This document shows positions 18,550 to 28,849 of a DNA stretch of 64,000 nt, piece after piece. The stretch comes from Pseudanabaenaceae cyanobacterium SKYG29. GTDB lineage: Bacteria; Cyanobacteriota; Cyanobacteriia; Pseudanabaenales; Pseudanabaenaceae. Within the stretch, counting starts at the first letter, position 1. The number at the start of each line of letters is the position of its first letter. The translations under genes and the position numbers were made by a program. The DNA is taken from assembly GCA_025055675.1 (NCBI GenBank), contig JANWWT010000005.1, forward strand, positions 124,001-188,000. Direction: 5' to 3'. The notes beneath the pieces are model-generated. The model was not told the DNA's origin. It searched no databases and was given only the letters and a program-made list of their open reading frames with translations.

Positions 18550-18811
18550 CTTTGGCTTCGTTGATTTCCTTGCTCAGCATAAAACGGTTAGCTACGGTTT
18601 CCGGCTGAATGGCAGATAGCACAACGTGGGAGGAATCAGTAATGATCACAGCGCGGGTGCGTCTACCATAGGTAGCATCTATGAGCTGTCCCCGTTCTTT
18701 GGCATCACTGATAATTCTCTTGATCGGTGCGGACTCAGGGCTGACGATCGCAATCACTCGATTTCCAGACACTATGTTTCCAAAACCGATGTTGATAAGC
18801 TTGATGTCCAT
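18512..18811 (-). CDS. remA: DUF370/RemA family regulatory protein
   Basis: RemA of Bacillus is a small DNA-binding regulator of matrix genes; the role of cyanobacterial homologues is less clear. The 99-residue product contains the family core: [21 protein letters not shown] (5-25), SAPIKRI, and [16 protein letters not shown]. The last 20 residues are polar and lie in the region overlapping gmk. The arrangement remA-gmk supports the call. Confidence 0.88.
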   Translation of the reverse strand: MDIKLINIGFGNIVSGNRVIAIVSPESAPIKRIISDAKERGQLIDATYGRRTRAVIITDSSHVVLSAIQPETVANRFMLSKEINEAKDAHDSKDSSKSR

Positions 18812-18936
18812 AAAAGCAGGGGAAAGCGCTATCTACAGCTATATTACCTGAATTTGCCCTCCCCTCCTCTCCCAGCTAGCTAAAATTCTTTGAATTGTAC
18901 TACACTGGCTTAGCTGCTGTAATTTTTCCCCCATCA

Positions 18937-19422
18937 ATGTCAAGTAGAAAAGTAGTCAGTTGGTCTGAATATCACTGCCTTATCGAAAAACTAGCCTACC
19001 AGGTTCACCGATCGGGCTATGTCTTTAATGGTATTATCTGTTTGGCGCGGGGGGGATTAAGGGTAGGAGATACTTTATCGCGCATTTTTCACTGCCCCCT
19101 GGCAATTCTTGCTACTTCTTCCTATCGCGGACAGCAGCGGGGGGAATTAATTATTGCTAATTCAATTACTATGACAACTCCCACTTTGCCCGATCGTCTA
19201 CTATTGGTGGATGATCTAGTGGATTCAGGGGAGACAATTATGCAGACCCTAGCATGGCTAAAATCCCGCTATAGGATTACAGAGATGCGAACTGCTGTGC
19301 TATGGTACAAAAGCAAGAGCAAATATCGCCCTGACTATTTTGGGGAAGTGGTGTCGGACAACGTATGGATTGAACAGCCCTTTGAAGCCTATGAGAATTT
19401 CCAGTTTACCGATTCTCTATAG
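18937..19422 (+). CDS. Phosphoribosyltransferase (xanthine-guanine type)
   Basis: The 161-residue product is a type I phosphoribosyltransferase. The PRPP-binding loop is DRLLLVDDLVDSGETI, ICLARGGLRVGD is the PPi loop, and the hood is small, as in Gpt/Hpt-like enzymes. I chose ATG 18937 (MSSRKVVSW). A TTG at 18895 would add 14 residues unrelated to the fold. It is divergent from remA and 76 bp ahead of ndhC. Which purine base it uses is unresolved. Confidence 0.82.
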   Translation: MSSRKVVSWSEYHCLIEKLAYQVHRSGYVFNGIICLARGGLRVGDTLSRIFHCPLAILATSSYRGQQRGELIIANSITMTTPTLPDRLLLVDDLVDSGETIMQTLAWLKSRYRITEMRTAVLWYKSKSKYRPDYFGEVVSDNVWIEQPFEAYENFQFTDSL

Positions 19423-19498
19423 TCACGATTAGGGAATTTGATACCCATTGGGCTCGACCTGTGTTTGAATAGAAGGGGAGCGATGGAGAGGTTAAAAC

Positions 19499-19858
19499 TT
19501 GGTTCTACAGGGTTACGGCTATCTACTAGTTTTCACATTGGTCTGTATTTTGGTGCCAGGGTTAGCTTTGGGTCTATCGTGGGTCTTACGTCCCAAGGCG
19601 GTCGGTCCTGGCAATTTCACTACCTATGAGTCGGGCTGCGAGCCGATCGGTGGTGCTTGGATTCAGTTCAATATCCGCTACTACATGTTTGCCCTAGCGT
19701 TTGTAATTTTTGACGTAGAAACTGTTTTTCTCTACCCCTGGGCGGTGGCATTTAACCAACTGGGGCTGTTTGCTTTCATTGAAGCATTAATTTTTATTGC
19801 TATCCTAGTATTAGGTCTTGTCTACGCTTGGCGCAAAGGAGCTTTGGAATGGTCTTAA
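19499..19858 (+). CDS. ndhC: NAD(P)H-quinone oxidoreductase (NDH-1) subunit 3
   Basis: NdhC is a membrane subunit of photosynthetic complex I. The 119-residue product has three transmembrane helices, and [20 protein letters not shown] is the conserved quinone-site loop. A stop codon lies two codons upstream in frame and no ATG or GTG precedes the conserved start, so translation must begin at TTG 19499 (giving [10 protein letters not shown]). GGAGAGG lies 9-15 bases before it. First gene of ndhC-ndhK-ndhJ. Confidence 0.94.
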   Translation: MVLQGYGYLLVFTLVCILVPGLALGLSWVLRPKAVGPGNFTTYESGCEPIGGAWIQFNIRYYMFALAFVIFDVETVFLYPWAVAFNQLGLFAFIEALIFIAILVLGLVYAWRKGALEWS

Positions 19859-20598
19859 AGGCAGAGAATGTCGGTTTGGATTTTAGTATCGATGAGCAAA
19901 AGCAGCGGCTGATTAACCCCATCGAACAACCCCAGGTTACGCAGGATTTGTCCAACAATGTTATTTTGACTACCCTCAATGACCTTTACAACTGGGCACG
20001 GATGTCCAGTCTCTGGCCGCTACTTTATGGTACAAGCTGCTGCTTCATCGAATTTGCGGCAATGATTGGCTCGCGGTTTGACTTCGATCGGTTTGGGCTG
20101 TTGCCCCGTTCCACCCCCCGCCAGGCGGACTTAATTATTACGGCGGGCACGATTACGATGAAGATGGCCCCTGCCTTGGTGCGCCTCTACGAACAAATGG
20201 CTGAACCCAAGTATGTGATTGCCATGGGGGCTTGCACAATTACGGGAGGGATGTTCAGTACGGACTCCTATACTGTGGTACGCGGGGTAGACAAGTTAAT
20301 CCCAGTGGATGTGTATATCCCTGGGTGTCCCCCCCGTCCAGAAGCGATTATGGATGCCATTATCAAACTGCGCAAAAAAATTGGGGCAGAGGGATTTGCC
20401 CAGAGGGCACAGATTGAGCGCACTCACCGCTATCACACTGTTCGCCACGAAATGAAGGTGGTTGACCCCATCCTCACAGGCAAATATCTGGAGGCACCGA
20501 CCCGATCGACCCCACCCAAAGAACTAATGGCAGCTGGTATTCCCCTACCTGCCCTGGAAGCAATCAAGAAAGAGCAAGGAGTGGAAGTGGAGAGATGA
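19849..20598 (+). CDS. ndhK: NAD(P)H-quinone oxidoreductase subunit K
   Basis: NdhK carries the terminal 4Fe-4S cluster (N2) of NDH-1. Ligand motifs are visible: [20 protein letters not shown] and [10 protein letters not shown] chose ATG 19849, preceded by AAAGGAG, rather than the TTG at 19828. It overlaps ndhC by 10 bp and ndhJ by 4 bp, so the three genes are one translationally coupled unit. The product is 249 residues. Confidence 0.95.
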   Translation: MVLKAENVGLDFSIDEQKQRLINPIEQPQVTQDLSNNVILTTLNDLYNWARMSSLWPLLYGTSCCFIEFAAMIGSRFDFDRFGLLPRSTPRQADLIITAGTITMKMAPALVRLYEQMAEPKYVIAMGACTITGGMFSTDSYTVVRGVDKLIPVDVYIPGCPPRPEAIMDAIIKLRKKIGAEGFAQRAQIERTHRYHTVRHEMKVVDPILTGKYLEAPTRSTPPKELMAAGIPLPALEAIKKEQGVEVER

Positions 20599-21131
20599 GC
20601 GAGACACCAGAAACCAATGTCCACGGGGAGGAGGGGCAGCAGGGAGCGATCGTTAGCCCCCCCAAAGTGTCTGAATGGCTGCGGCAGAACGGGTTTGACC
20701 ATGAATTTCTAGGGCTGGATCATCAGGGGGTTCCCATTCTTAAAGTCCAGCGGGAATATCTACTGCCCTTTGCTACGGCGCTTTACGCCTATGGGTTCAA
20801 CTACCTCATGTGTCAGTGTGGCTATGATGCTGGTCCAGGGGATGACCTAGTCAGTGTCTATCATTTAGTAAAACTAAGTGATGATGCCGATCGTCCTGAG
20901 GAGGTACGGGTAAAGGTGTTCTTGCCCCGCCATGACCCCCGTGTTCCTTCCGTTTATTGGATTTGGCGCACGGCGGATTGGCAGGAGCGGGAAACCTATG
21001 ATATGTACGGCATTATCTACGAGGGACATCCCAACCTCAAGCGGATATTGATGCCTGAGGACTGGGTAGGTTATCCTATGCGCAAGGATTACATTACCCC
21101 GGATTTCTACGAACTGCAGGATGCGTACTAA
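20595..21131 (+). CDS. ndhJ: NAD(P)H-quinone oxidoreductase subunit J
   Basis: NdhJ is a peripheral-arm subunit of NDH-1 (NuoC/30 kDa). The 178-residue product contains the family signature [20 protein letters not shown] near 130-150, followed by [16 protein letters not shown]. The start codon overlaps the ndhK stop (ATGA). Confidence 0.95.
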   Translation: MSETPETNVHGEEGQQGAIVSPPKVSEWLRQNGFDHEFLGLDHQGVPILKVQREYLLPFATALYAYGFNYLMCQCGYDAGPGDDLVSVYHLVKLSDDADRPEEVRVKVFLPRHDPRVPSVYWIWRTADWQERETYDMYGIIYEGHPNLKRILMPEDWVGYPMRKDYITPDFYELQDAY

Positions 21132-21858
21132 ACCCACCCTGGGCGTTAACATTGACCATATCGCTACCATTCGGCAAGCCCGCCGTACTGTAGAGCCAGA
21201 CCCCGTAGCAGCTGCAGTGATTGCGGAGTTAGCAGGGGCAGATGGGATTACGGTGCACTTACGGGAAGACCGCCGTCATATCCAGGAACGGGATGTGCGT
21301 CTATTGCGCCAGATTGTCCGTACCCACTTGAATTTGGAGATGGCTCCCACTGCCGAAATGGTGCAAATTGCCCTTGACATTCGTCCCGACTACGTAACCC
21401 TCGTACCGGAGCGACGAGAGGAAATTACCACGGAGGGCGGGCTGGACGTGGTCACTCAGCAGGACCATCTACAGGAAATTGTCTTTGCTCTCCAGAGGCA
21501 GGGCATTCCTGTCAGTATTTTTATTGACCCCAATCCCACTCAACTAGAAGCTGCTGCCCAGGTCAAAGCTAAGTTTGTAGAATTGCACACTGGCACCTAC
21601 GCCAATGCGGAAACGGAAGCCGATCGAGCTAGGGAGCTAGAAGTGCTCTACAAAGGGGCAGAGACTGCTCTAAGGTTGGGACTGAGAGTCAACGCGGGAC
21701 ATGGTCTGACCTACTGGAACGTACAACCGATCGCCTGTATACCTGGGATGGAGGAACTGAATATCGGGCACAGTATTATCAGTCGGGCAGTTCTGGTGGG
21801 ACTCGATCGGGCAGTGCGGGAGATGAAAGCTCTGCTAGTCAGTGATCATGCTACTTAA
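21121..21858 (+). CDS. pdxJ: Pyridoxine 5'-phosphate synthase
   Basis: PdxJ joins 1-deoxyxylulose 5-phosphate and 3-amino-2-oxopropyl phosphate to make pyridoxine 5'-phosphate. The 245-residue product shows [14 protein letters not shown] at the start, [14 protein letters not shown], and [16 protein letters not shown] near the end, all family blocks. Its start overlaps ndhJ by 11 bp, so it is appended to the ndh operon. The SHMT in this window would be one PLP user. Confidence 0.95.
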   Translation: MRTKPTLGVNIDHIATIRQARRTVEPDPVAAAVIAELAGADGITVHLREDRRHIQERDVRLLRQIVRTHLNLEMAPTAEMVQIALDIRPDYVTLVPERREEITTEGGLDVVTQQDHLQEIVFALQRQGIPVSIFIDPNPTQLEAAAQVKAKFVELHTGTYANAETEADRARELEVLYKGAETALRLGLRVNAGHGLTYWNVQPIACIPGMEELNIGHSIISRAVLVGLDRAVREMKALLVSDHAT

Positions 21859-23460
21859 ATCCAGGAGTTGGTTGCTATTGAGGCGCACACCTCTGATATA
21901 GGAGTGGGAGAACACATACTCACGATTCTGCCACAGGGGAATAAAAGGCACATACTCGGCTGTGAGGGTTTGTATCCGATCGATTATTTCCCGCCTTTTG
22001 TCTGTATCTTGTACCTGGCGTTGCTGTTTAACTAGGACATTCAGTTCTGGCTCAAAAAAGAAAGACCCCTGGAAGGCACTGCTGCCCTCTACACAGATAT
22101 TATTCTCCTGGCGCTCGCAGGTTAAAAAGGGTTGCAAGAAGTTATCGCTGTCCAGAATATCGGGCACCCAATCAAATAAAAAAGCGGGATAGACCTTCGC
22201 CTCGATCAGAGCATAGGCAGTAGTGGGTTCAACGGGTTCTAACTCCAGCCTCAGCATTCCCCCCAAGTCCCGTGCCAAAGCCGCTTTGAGCGTAGTAGCA
22301 ATTAGGTCACCGTTGCCACCGTAGCGGGGGGAGTACCACAAACTAATTCGGGCAGGGCGATCGGGACTATACCCTGCTTGCCTTAATAACTCTTTGGCTT
22401 GCTGGACATCACGATAGAAAACAGGACGGGATTCCGGTAAAGTCGTTGGTAACAAGCTGTAGAGAGGCGCACGCTGTCCCATAAACACCCGATCGGCTAT
22501 CAATTCGCGGTCGATCGCCAATGCCAAAGCCCGTCTGACCCGCACATCGTCGAGGGGGGGCTGGGTGACATTCAAACTCATGTACAAAATAGTGGCACTC
22601 TCTCCCTCCACTACTTGCCACTGCTGGCGTGCAGCTTGTCTTTGCAGGTTCTGAATTTGATAGGGACTGAGGGTCTGCCAAGCAACATCCACTGCCCCCG
22701 TTTTGAAGGCGTTGAGCAAATTGGCACTGGAGGAAAAGAACTGAATGTCAATACCCTGATTTTTCACCTTTTCCCCCCAATAGTTAGCAAAGGGGCGGAG
22801 CCGTAAAACCTGACCTGGCTTGTACTCCGTTAAAACATAGGGTCCCGTGCCAATCACTCGATCGGCAACAAATTCCTGCTGTTGTTGATAAAACTGAGGC
22901 GATACTGCCCCTGCCCCAGGAAACGCCAGTAACTTGAGGAAAAAGGGCACAGGCGTTTTGAGATGAATGACCAGGGTGTAGAGATCAGGGGTCTCTAGGC
23001 GATCGATGACGTCTTGCAGTAAAAAACTGGGTGCCCCTCCCTTTGCCATAAACCGCCGCAGGGAAAAAGCCATTGCCCCACTGTTAAAATCCGTACCATC
23101 ATGGAACTTCACTCCGCGCCGCAGGGGAATGCGATAAACCAAGCCATCGGGACTGACCTGGGGGAAATCTGCTGCTAACTGGGGCACCACCGCTGGAGAA
23201 TCGGCGGAGTAGGTGTAGAGCCGATCGGTGACATAGGCTAGAACATTGCCGGCGAAAAACTCATAAGCATCGGCAGGGTCGAGGGTGCGCACTTGGCTAG
23301 TGGTACCAACTACAATCTGCTGCCGCGCTACCCGGTTGACCCCACACCCCTCCAGCAACAGCAATAGAAGTAAGAATAGAGCTAGCCACTGAGTGCGGAA
23401 CGGGAGACTCGAACTCCCAAGCCTTGCGGCACATGTACCTGAAACATGCGCGTCTACCAA
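21835..23460 (-). CDS. Oligopeptide/nickel-type ABC binding lipoprotein (SBP family 5); start uncertain
   Basis: The product is a family 5 solute-binding lipoprotein: [10 protein letters not shown] supplies the h-region and lipobox Cys, then [24 protein letters not shown] and [19 protein letters not shown] match the DppA/OppA fold. The only usable start in frame is TTG 23460, which lies inside tRNA-Leu (23395-23475). No ATG or GTG occurs between the tRNA and the lipobox. Either the gene begins inside the tRNA, uses a rare codon, or has a 5' lesion. No permease genes are adjacent. It overlaps pdxJ by 24 bp. Confidence 0.8.
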   Translation of the reverse strand: MVDAHVSGTCAARLGSSSLPFRTQWLALFLLLLLLLEGCGVNRVARQQIVVGTTSQVRTLDPADAYEFFAGNVLAYVTDRLYTYSADSPAVVPQLAADFPQVSPDGLVYRIPLRRGVKFHDGTDFNSGAMAFSLRRFMAKGGAPSFLLQDVIDRLETPDLYTLVIHLKTPVPFFLKLLAFPGAGAVSPQFYQQQQEFVADRVIGTGPYVLTEYKPGQVLRLRPFANYWGEKVKNQGIDIQFFSSSANLLNAFKTGAVDVAWQTLSPYQIQNLQRQAARQQWQVVEGESATILYMSLNVTQPPLDDVRVRRALALAIDRELIADRVFMGQRAPLYSLLPTTLPESRPVFYRDVQQAKELLRQAGYSPDRPARISLWYSPRYGGNGDLIATTLKAALARDLGGMLRLELEPVEPTTAYALIEAKVYPAFLFDWVPDILDSDNFLQPFLTCERQENNICVEGSSAFQGSFFFEPELNVLVKQQRQVQDTDKRREIIDRIQTLTAEYVPFIPLWQNREYVFSHSYIRGVRLNSNQLLDLSSMITD

Positions 23461-23475
23461 TTCCGCCAGTTCCGC
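23395..23475 (-). tRNA. tRNA-Leu (anticodon CAG)
   Basis: The minus strand gives an 81-nt class II tRNA: acceptor GCGGAAC/GTTCCGC, D-loop GGCGGAATTGGTAGACGC, anticodon stem CATGT/ACATG with loop TTCAGGT (anticodon CAG), a long variable arm GTGCCGCAAGGCTT, and T arm GGGAG TTCGAGT CTCCC. CCA is not encoded. Its 3' two-thirds overlap the reading frame of the binding lipoprotein. Confidence 0.95.
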
Positions 23476-23519
23476 ATCACTGCAGGTTGCATTCTCTATC
23501 TTAACTCAAATTTTGTCAA

Positions 23520-24740
23520 CTAGGCATCACTGAGAGCAGCAATCCCTGGCAGAACCTTACCTTCGAGGAGTTCTAGGCTGGCACCACCCCCCGTGGAGAT
23601 ATGGCTCATGCGATCAGCAACCCCTACCTTTTCTACCGCTGCCACGGAGTCGCCGCCGCCAATGATGGTAATAGCTCCCTGACTAGTGAGTTCAGCTAGG
23701 GCATGGGCGATCGCTTCTGTCCCCTTGGCAAATTGGTCAAACTCAAATACCCCCATCGGTCCGTTCCAGACCACTGTTTTGCAGCCAGCCAGGGCTGCCT
23801 TAAAGGCGGCTACGGTTGCCGGTCCAATATCTAGGCCCATCCAATCAGGGGGAATATTCTCAATAGAGACAACTTGGGCATTGGCATCAGGGGCAAATTT
23901 ATCGGCGACTACCACATCCGTTGGCAGGAGTAATTCTACCCCCCGTTCCTTTGCCATTGCCTCTAGGGATTTAGCTAACTCCAGTTTGTCATCTTCTACT
24001 AAGGATTTCCCCACCTGCAAGCCCCGCGCCTTGAAGAAGGTAAAAATCATACCACCCCCAATCAGTAGCTTATTGACTTTCCCCAGGAGCGATTCAATCA
24101 CGCCAATTTTACTGGAAACTTTGGAGCCACCCACGATCGCTGCTAGGGGACGCTGGGGGTTATCGATAGCACCACTGAGGTATTTCAACTCCAGGTCCAA
24201 CAGAAAGCCCGCTACAGCAGGCTGGAGAAATTGGGCCACGCCAGCAGTAGAGGCATGGGCACGGTGGGCTGCCCCAAAGGCATCATTGACATAGACCTCC
24301 GCTAAACTAGCTAACTGTTTGGCAAATTCCAGGTCATTAGCTTCTTCCTCTGGATGAAACCGCACATTTTCCAACAGTGCCACATCCCCATTTTGGAGAC
24401 TCCCCAATTGTTGCGCCACTGCTTCGCCAATGCAGTCATCGCACTTAACTACGGGCTTTTGCAGCAATTGGGACAGACGTTCTGCAATGGGGTTGACGCG
24501 CAACTTATCCTTAGCCCGCTCGGCAAAGGTATCCCCCTTGGGTCTGCCTAGGTGGGTAACCAGGATAGTTTTTGCACCGGCATTGATCAAGTGGTTGATA
24601 GTGGGTAAAGCTGCCCGAATGCGGGTGTCATCGGTAATGGAGCCATCATCAGCCTGGGGTACGTTAAAATCTACCCGCACTAGTACCCGTTTGCCTGCCA
24701 AGTCCTCCACCTTGAGATTTGCTAAAGTTTGTTTCGCCAC
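23520..24740 (-). CDS. pgk: Phosphoglycerate kinase
   Basis: Pgk interconverts 3-phosphoglycerate and 1,3-bisphosphoglycerate in the Calvin cycle and glycolysis. The 406-residue product includes [20 protein letters not shown], and the C-terminal [13 protein letters not shown] and [14 protein letters not shown] nucleotide motifs. I chose GTG 24740 because GGAGG lies 9 bases upstream and the product then starts [14 protein letters not shown], as expected. The frame stays open upstream to 24908, but that stretch overlaps the divergent Usp gene and is not coding. Confidence 0.95.
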   Translation of the reverse strand: MAKQTLANLKVEDLAGKRVLVRVDFNVPQADDGSITDDTRIRAALPTINHLINAGAKTILVTHLGRPKGDTFAERAKDKLRVNPIAERLSQLLQKPVVKCDDCIGEAVAQQLGSLQNGDVALLENVRFHPEEEANDLEFAKQLASLAEVYVNDAFGAAHRAHASTAGVAQFLQPAVAGFLLDLELKYLSGAIDNPQRPLAAIVGGSKVSSKIGVIESLLGKVNKLLIGGGMIFTFFKARGLQVGKSLVEDDKLELAKSLEAMAKERGVELLLPTDVVVADKFAPDANAQVVSIENIPPDWMGLDIGPATVAAFKAALAGCKTVVWNGPMGVFEFDQFAKGTEAIAHALAELTSQGAITIIGGGDSVAAVEKVGVADRMSHISTGGGASLELLEGKVLPGIAALSDA

Positions 24741-24818
24741 GCTTAAATTTCCTCCACAATAGTAGGGATATAAAAATTTATTTGCTACCGTAGTAGTTGC
24801 TTTTGATTGTAGCGAATC

Positions 24819-25187
24819 ATGTTCCCAACGATTCTCTTTGCTGTGGATAGTAGTTTGGAAGCCCGTCAAGCCGTCCCGATCGTGGTGGGTCTGGTCAAAG
24901 CCTTCCACTCCCGCCTGCTACTGTTGTCCGTAGTTGATCCCGAAGAGAACGATCGGGAAAAGGTAGAGAAACTCCTGGACAATGCCCGCCAGTTATTTGA
25001 GACAGAGGGGATTACCGCCGAAACGAAATTAGGGGAAGGTAAGCCTGCCTTTGTGATTTGTGACGTAGCTGATGAACTAAACTGCGACCTAATCATTATG
25101 GGTACTAGGGGAGTAAGCGAGACAAGAGAGAGTGTCAGTCAGCGAGTGATTACCCTGTCCCCCTGCCCAGTTTTGGTAGTACCATGA
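24819..25187 (+). CDS. Universal stress protein (UspA family)
   Basis: The 122-residue protein is a single Usp domain. [17 protein letters not shown] opens the fold, and [33 protein letters not shown] carries the ATP-binding G-2x-G-9x-G-type C-terminal loop in a slightly altered form. It diverges from pgk with 78 bp between and precedes the hybrid kinase by 22 bp, so it may be co-transcribed with the kinase. Its stress is unknown. Confidence 0.85.
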   Translation: MFPTILFAVDSSLEARQAVPIVVGLVKAFHSRLLLLSVVDPEENDREKVEKLLDNARQLFETEGITAETKLGEGKPAFVICDVADELNCDLIIMGTRGVSETRESVSQRVITLSPCPVLVVP

Positions 25188-25209
25188 TAAATAGTCATAA
25201 GATAGAACT

Positions 25210-27450
25210 ATGGCACTACATCAGCTTCGGCGCGTGCAACTGATTAATGAGGTGAAACAACTCAAGCAAAGGATTGCCGAGCTAGAACAGGAAAAACAGG
25301 ACCTAGAACTGCTCCTAGAAACAACGGTCAATCACTCCGATCGGGTAGAGCAACTGCTCTATGAACTCACCCAGCGCCTAGAGCGGGAAATTAAAGAACG
25401 GGAGCACGCCGAGGCTGCTTTAGAATTGATTTTAGAAGTCCTGCAGCAGGAAAAGCAGGATTTAGAGATTATCCTGGAAACCATTACTGACCACGGCGAT
25501 CGGATGGAGCTAGATTTATACAGGAGTACGATCGAGATTGCCCAACAAAACCGCGAACTGTTCCGACGCATTGCTGAAGCTACGCCCCTGGGGATTATTG
25601 CCGTACGCCAGAGTGACCAACAAATTATTTACGCCAATAGCACTGCTAGTCGGGAATTGGGCATACCTGCAGATGAAATACTCAATCTCAAACAGACAGA
25701 ACTATTTGTTGTCCACCCCAACATACCCGTCAATGCCCAGTCCCATGAGACCTACGAATTGCGGATGCGGCGGGGAGACGGCAGTCATTTTTGGGCAGCG
25801 GTGACATTTACGGAATTGACCCTGGTCAAGGAACCCACTTACATCACAACGTTCATTGATATTACGGCACGCAAGGAACAGGAAACCCATCTCCATCGTT
25901 TAGTGGCACAGAGAACCAGGGAATTGCAGGAAGCAAAAGAAAAGGCAGAGGCAGCCAACCGTGCCAAGAGTCAGTTTCTATCCCAGATGAGCCATGAAAT
26001 TCGCACTCCTCTGAATGCCATTTTGGGCTTTACTCAGTTATTGACTTTGGATGACAACCTCAATCCTAGCCAAATTGAAACCCTGAAAATCATTCAAAAT
26101 AGTGGCAATCACCTGTTAAAGCTAGTCAATGAAATTTTGGAACTATCCAAGATTGAAGCAGGGAAAGTAGTCCTAGAGTCTGTGGTATTTGACTTACCCG
26201 ATCGCCTACACCAAATCTACGAGATGTTTCGCCTGCGGGCAGAGGGCAAGGGCATCCAGCTAAATTGGCAGGTAGATAGTCCCCGCTGGGTGATTGGTGA
26301 CCCCGACAAACTATCGCAAGTGTTAATCAATTTGGTGGGGAATGCGATTAAGTTTACAGACCAGGGCAGCGTGACTCTCACGGTCAGCCAGGAGGTAAAA
26401 AATGACCAGGAGGTAATCCTGCATTTTGCGGTGACCGATACAGGTGCAGGGATTGCTGAAGCAGAACAAAAGCTAATTTTTGAGTCCTTTGGGCAGACCA
26501 AAAGGGGACGTAGGTCGGCAGAAGGTACAGGCTTAGGCTTAACTATCTCCCAAAAAATCATCAACCTCATGGGCGGGGAAATCAAAGTAGAGAGCAAATT
26601 AGGGGTAGGCAGTCGGTTTTACTTCTCTTTACTATTTCCCGTTGCCACTAGTCAGCCCAGGACAGCAGAGGTGGAGCCTTACTCTAACATAGAAGACTCT
26701 AAACAGAGCTATCGCGTTCTCATTGTCGATGATGAACCAACAAATCTTGGCTATCTTTCACGGTTGCTAGAGCGACTGAACTTTCTGGTCAGAGAAGCGG
26801 AAGATGGACAGACAGGGCTGAGATTGTGGCAGGAGTGGAAACCCCATATAATTCTGATAGATTGGCGTATGCCCGAGCTAGATGGCCTAGCAATGGTGCG
26901 GGAAATTAGAAGGACGGATAAGAAAACACCAATATTGTTACTAACAGCTAGTTCCTATGCAGAAGATGAGGCTGAGATCATAGAAGCGGGTTGCAATGGG
27001 TATCTCTTTAAGCCCATAGATAGCAAATTGTTATTGACAGAAATCGATCGATTACTGTTAACTGCCTATCCACCCCAGAGACAGGAGGGGTTACGCCTAT
27101 TGGTAGCAGAGGATAATCCTGTCAATCAAAAAGTTATTCTACGGATGCTAACTAAACTGGGATATACAGCGGATGTCACAGTCAATGGTATTGCTACCCT
27201 AGAGGCGATTGTAAAGAACAGCTATGATTTAGTCTTAATGGATGTAGAGATGCCTGTTTTAGATGGTGTAGCGGTAGCCCAAAGAATAATGAGGGAAATG
27301 GAGAATCCGCCTAAGATTGTAGCAATGACTGCCCACCGCGACAGTGAAGAGCGGAATCGATGTTTAGAAGCGGGGATGACAGAATTTATTACCAAGCCCA
27401 TTTCCTTGGAAGCTTTGAAAAATTTGTTAGAGCGCTATGACCGTAGTTGA
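25210..27450 (+). CDS. Hybrid sensor histidine kinase with PAS and two receiver domains
   Basis: The 746-residue cytoplasmic kinase has, in order: a coiled coil (1-120) with two copies of a motif around EKQDLE..LE..HxDxxE (28-51 and 81-104); a PAS domain (about 120-225, ending ITTFIDITARKEQE); HisKA with His262 in SQMSHEIRTPLNAI; HATPase with NLVGNAIKFTD, DTGAGI and GTGLGLTIS; receiver 1 with Asp in LIDWRMPELDG; and receiver 2 with Asp in LMDVEMPVLDG. No membrane segment or chromophore Cys is seen. It is tightly linked to an Usp gene upstream and the menE-like gene downstream (14-bp overlap). Confidence 0.94.
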   Translation: MALHQLRRVQLINEVKQLKQRIAELEQEKQDLELLLETTVNHSDRVEQLLYELTQRLEREIKEREHAEAALELILEVLQQEKQDLEIILETITDHGDRMELDLYRSTIEIAQQNRELFRRIAEATPLGIIAVRQSDQQIIYANSTASRELGIPADEILNLKQTELFVVHPNIPVNAQSHETYELRMRRGDGSHFWAAVTFTELTLVKEPTYITTFIDITARKEQETHLHRLVAQRTRELQEAKEKAEAANRAKSQFLSQMSHEIRTPLNAILGFTQLLTLDDNLNPSQIETLKIIQNSGNHLLKLVNEILELSKIEAGKVVLESVVFDLPDRLHQIYEMFRLRAEGKGIQLNWQVDSPRWVIGDPDKLSQVLINLVGNAIKFTDQGSVTLTVSQEVKNDQEVILHFAVTDTGAGIAEAEQKLIFESFGQTKRGRRSAEGTGLGLTISQKIINLMGGEIKVESKLGVGSRFYFSLLFPVATSQPRTAEVEPYSNIEDSKQSYRVLIVDDEPTNLGYLSRLLERLNFLVREAEDGQTGLRLWQEWKPHIILIDWRMPELDGLAMVREIRRTDKKTPILLLTASSYAEDEAEIIEAGCNGYLFKPIDSKLLLTEIDRLLLTAYPPQRQEGLRLLVAEDNPVNQKVILRMLTKLGYTADVTVNGIATLEAIVKNSYDLVLMDVEMPVLDGVAVAQRIMREMENPPKIVAMTAHRDSEERNRCLEAGMTEFITKPISLEALKNLLERYDRS

Positions 27451-28849
27451 CCCTCTCTATAGCAGGGCAATTACCACTCCCCAACAGCAGTTTCTCATGA
27501 CACCTACGGAGAGCTGGACTTATCTAAAAATAGAAAGAACAGTCAATCAAATGATTGCTTACTGTAGTACCCTTGGTATTACAGCGGGGACAAAGGTCGC
27601 TATTTTCGCCTATAACCACCCCTACTATTTGTTGTGGGTGCTGGCTTTAACAAGAGTAGGAGCAATCATAATTTTTTGTCACGCCCGTCTCTCTCTCACA
27701 GCAGTGATAAGACAGCTAAAAACGATCGGTATCCCTTTTCTTATTACTGACAATGAAGCAACGATCGATGACATTACAACCATCCCCCTCGTCCCCTCTC
27801 TAAACCAGAGCCAGACTATGCCGCCCGTTTTAGAGTTAGACAGAGAACACAGTATCTTTTTCTCTTCTGGTACTACAGGGGAGCCAAAGGCAATCTGTTT
27901 AACTTTAGCCAATCATTACTACAGTGCCGTTGGCGTCCTATCTCGTCTGCAAGTGGCAAAGAGTGACGGAGCTTGGTTGTTATGTCTACCACTTTTTCAC
28001 GTGGGAGCCTTGGCAATTCTTTGGCGCTGTCTGTGGGGGGGATTAGCAATTTATTTACACGATCGTTTTGACCCTAGCCAAGTCATCCAAACTGTGCAAA
28101 ACCATAGGATTGGTTGGGTATCCTTAGTGCCAACCATGCTAGTGCGGATTTTAGACCATCCTCTTTTCCTGGAGAGTTTGTTAGTCTGGCAAAAAATGAG
28201 AGGCATTTTAGTGGGGGGTGCACCCCTATCGCCCTGTTTGCAAGACCGTTGTCTAGCATTACAACTACCGATCGTCACCACCTATGGCCTAACGGAAGCG
28301 GCTTCTACTGTCACTACCCTCACGGCGACAGAATGGCGAGCACATCCCCACTCAGCAGGGACAGTCATTCCAGGCTTGGCAATGAGCATAGAAGCGGGAC
28401 AAATTAAAATTAGAGGGCGATCGGTCTTTCTGCGGTATCTACACCAACAGGCAAGGGACGACTGGTTTAATACCAAAGACGTGGGCTACATAGATGGAGA
28501 TGGTTACCTTGTGGTCTGCGATCGGTCAGACAATTTGATCATCTGCGGGGGAGAAAACATCTATCCCGCTGAAATTGAAAATCTCCTCTCCCGCCATCCG
28601 CACATTCAAGATGTCTGTGTTGTAGGAAAGGCAGATAGGGAATGGGGACAGATTCCCGTAGCAATAGTGCAGTCCAAGTATGACCTCTCCCTCCCAGACA
28701 TTAGAGAATTCTGCCTTGCCCACCACCTTGCCCCTTACAAAATTCCCAAACAATTGTTGAACTGGTCTGCCCTCCCCAAGACAGCCACAGGCAAAACCGA
28801 TCGTGCTGCTATCTGTAAACTAATAGCTTGCCATCCTGACAGAGAATAA
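27437..28849 (+). CDS. menE: Acyl-CoA synthetase family, probable o-succinylbenzoate-CoA ligase
   Basis: The 470-residue product is an adenylate-forming ligase: FFSSGTTGEPKAICLT is the P-loop, TTYGLTEAAS the A5 motif, WFNTKDVGYIDGDGYL and CGGENIYPAEIE the later motifs, and PKTATGKTDRAA contains the catalytic Lys. Its small size and PLFHVGALAILWRCLWGG fit MenE, which activates o-succinylbenzoate in phylloquinone synthesis. A different acyl-CoA ligase cannot be excluded. Other men genes are absent apart from menG at 0.7 kb. The 3' end overlaps ycf48 by 41 bp. Confidence 0.72.
   Translation: MTVVDPLYSRAITTPQQQFLMTPTESWTYLKIERTVNQMIAYCSTLGITAGTKVAIFAYNHPYYLLWVLALTRVGAIIIFCHARLSLTAVIRQLKTIGIPFLITDNEATIDDITTIPLVPSLNQSQTMPPVLELDREHSIFFSSGTTGEPKAICLTLANHYYSAVGVLSRLQVAKSDGAWLLCLPLFHVGALAILWRCLWGGLAIYLHDRFDPSQVIQTVQNHRIGWVSLVPTMLVRILDHPLFLESLLVWQKMRGILVGGAPLSPCLQDRCLALQLPIVTTYGLTEAASTVTTLTATEWRAHPHSAGTVIPGLAMSIEAGQIKIRGRSVFLRYLHQQARDDWFNTKDVGYIDGDGYLVVCDRSDNLIICGGENIYPAEIENLLSRHPHIQDVCVVGKADREWGQIPVAIVQSKYDLSLPDIREFCLAHHLAPYKIPKQLLNWSALPKTATGKTDRAAICKLIACHPDRE

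Noticed and set aside
23686-24294. 202-codon plus-strand frame
   Set aside because: Antisense to pgk, Ser/Ala/Thr-rich as expected for a shadow frame, no domain.
24741-24908. N-terminal extension of pgk
   Set aside because: The extra 56 codons precede the GTG with a good ribosome site, overlap the divergent Usp gene, and do not resemble Pgk.
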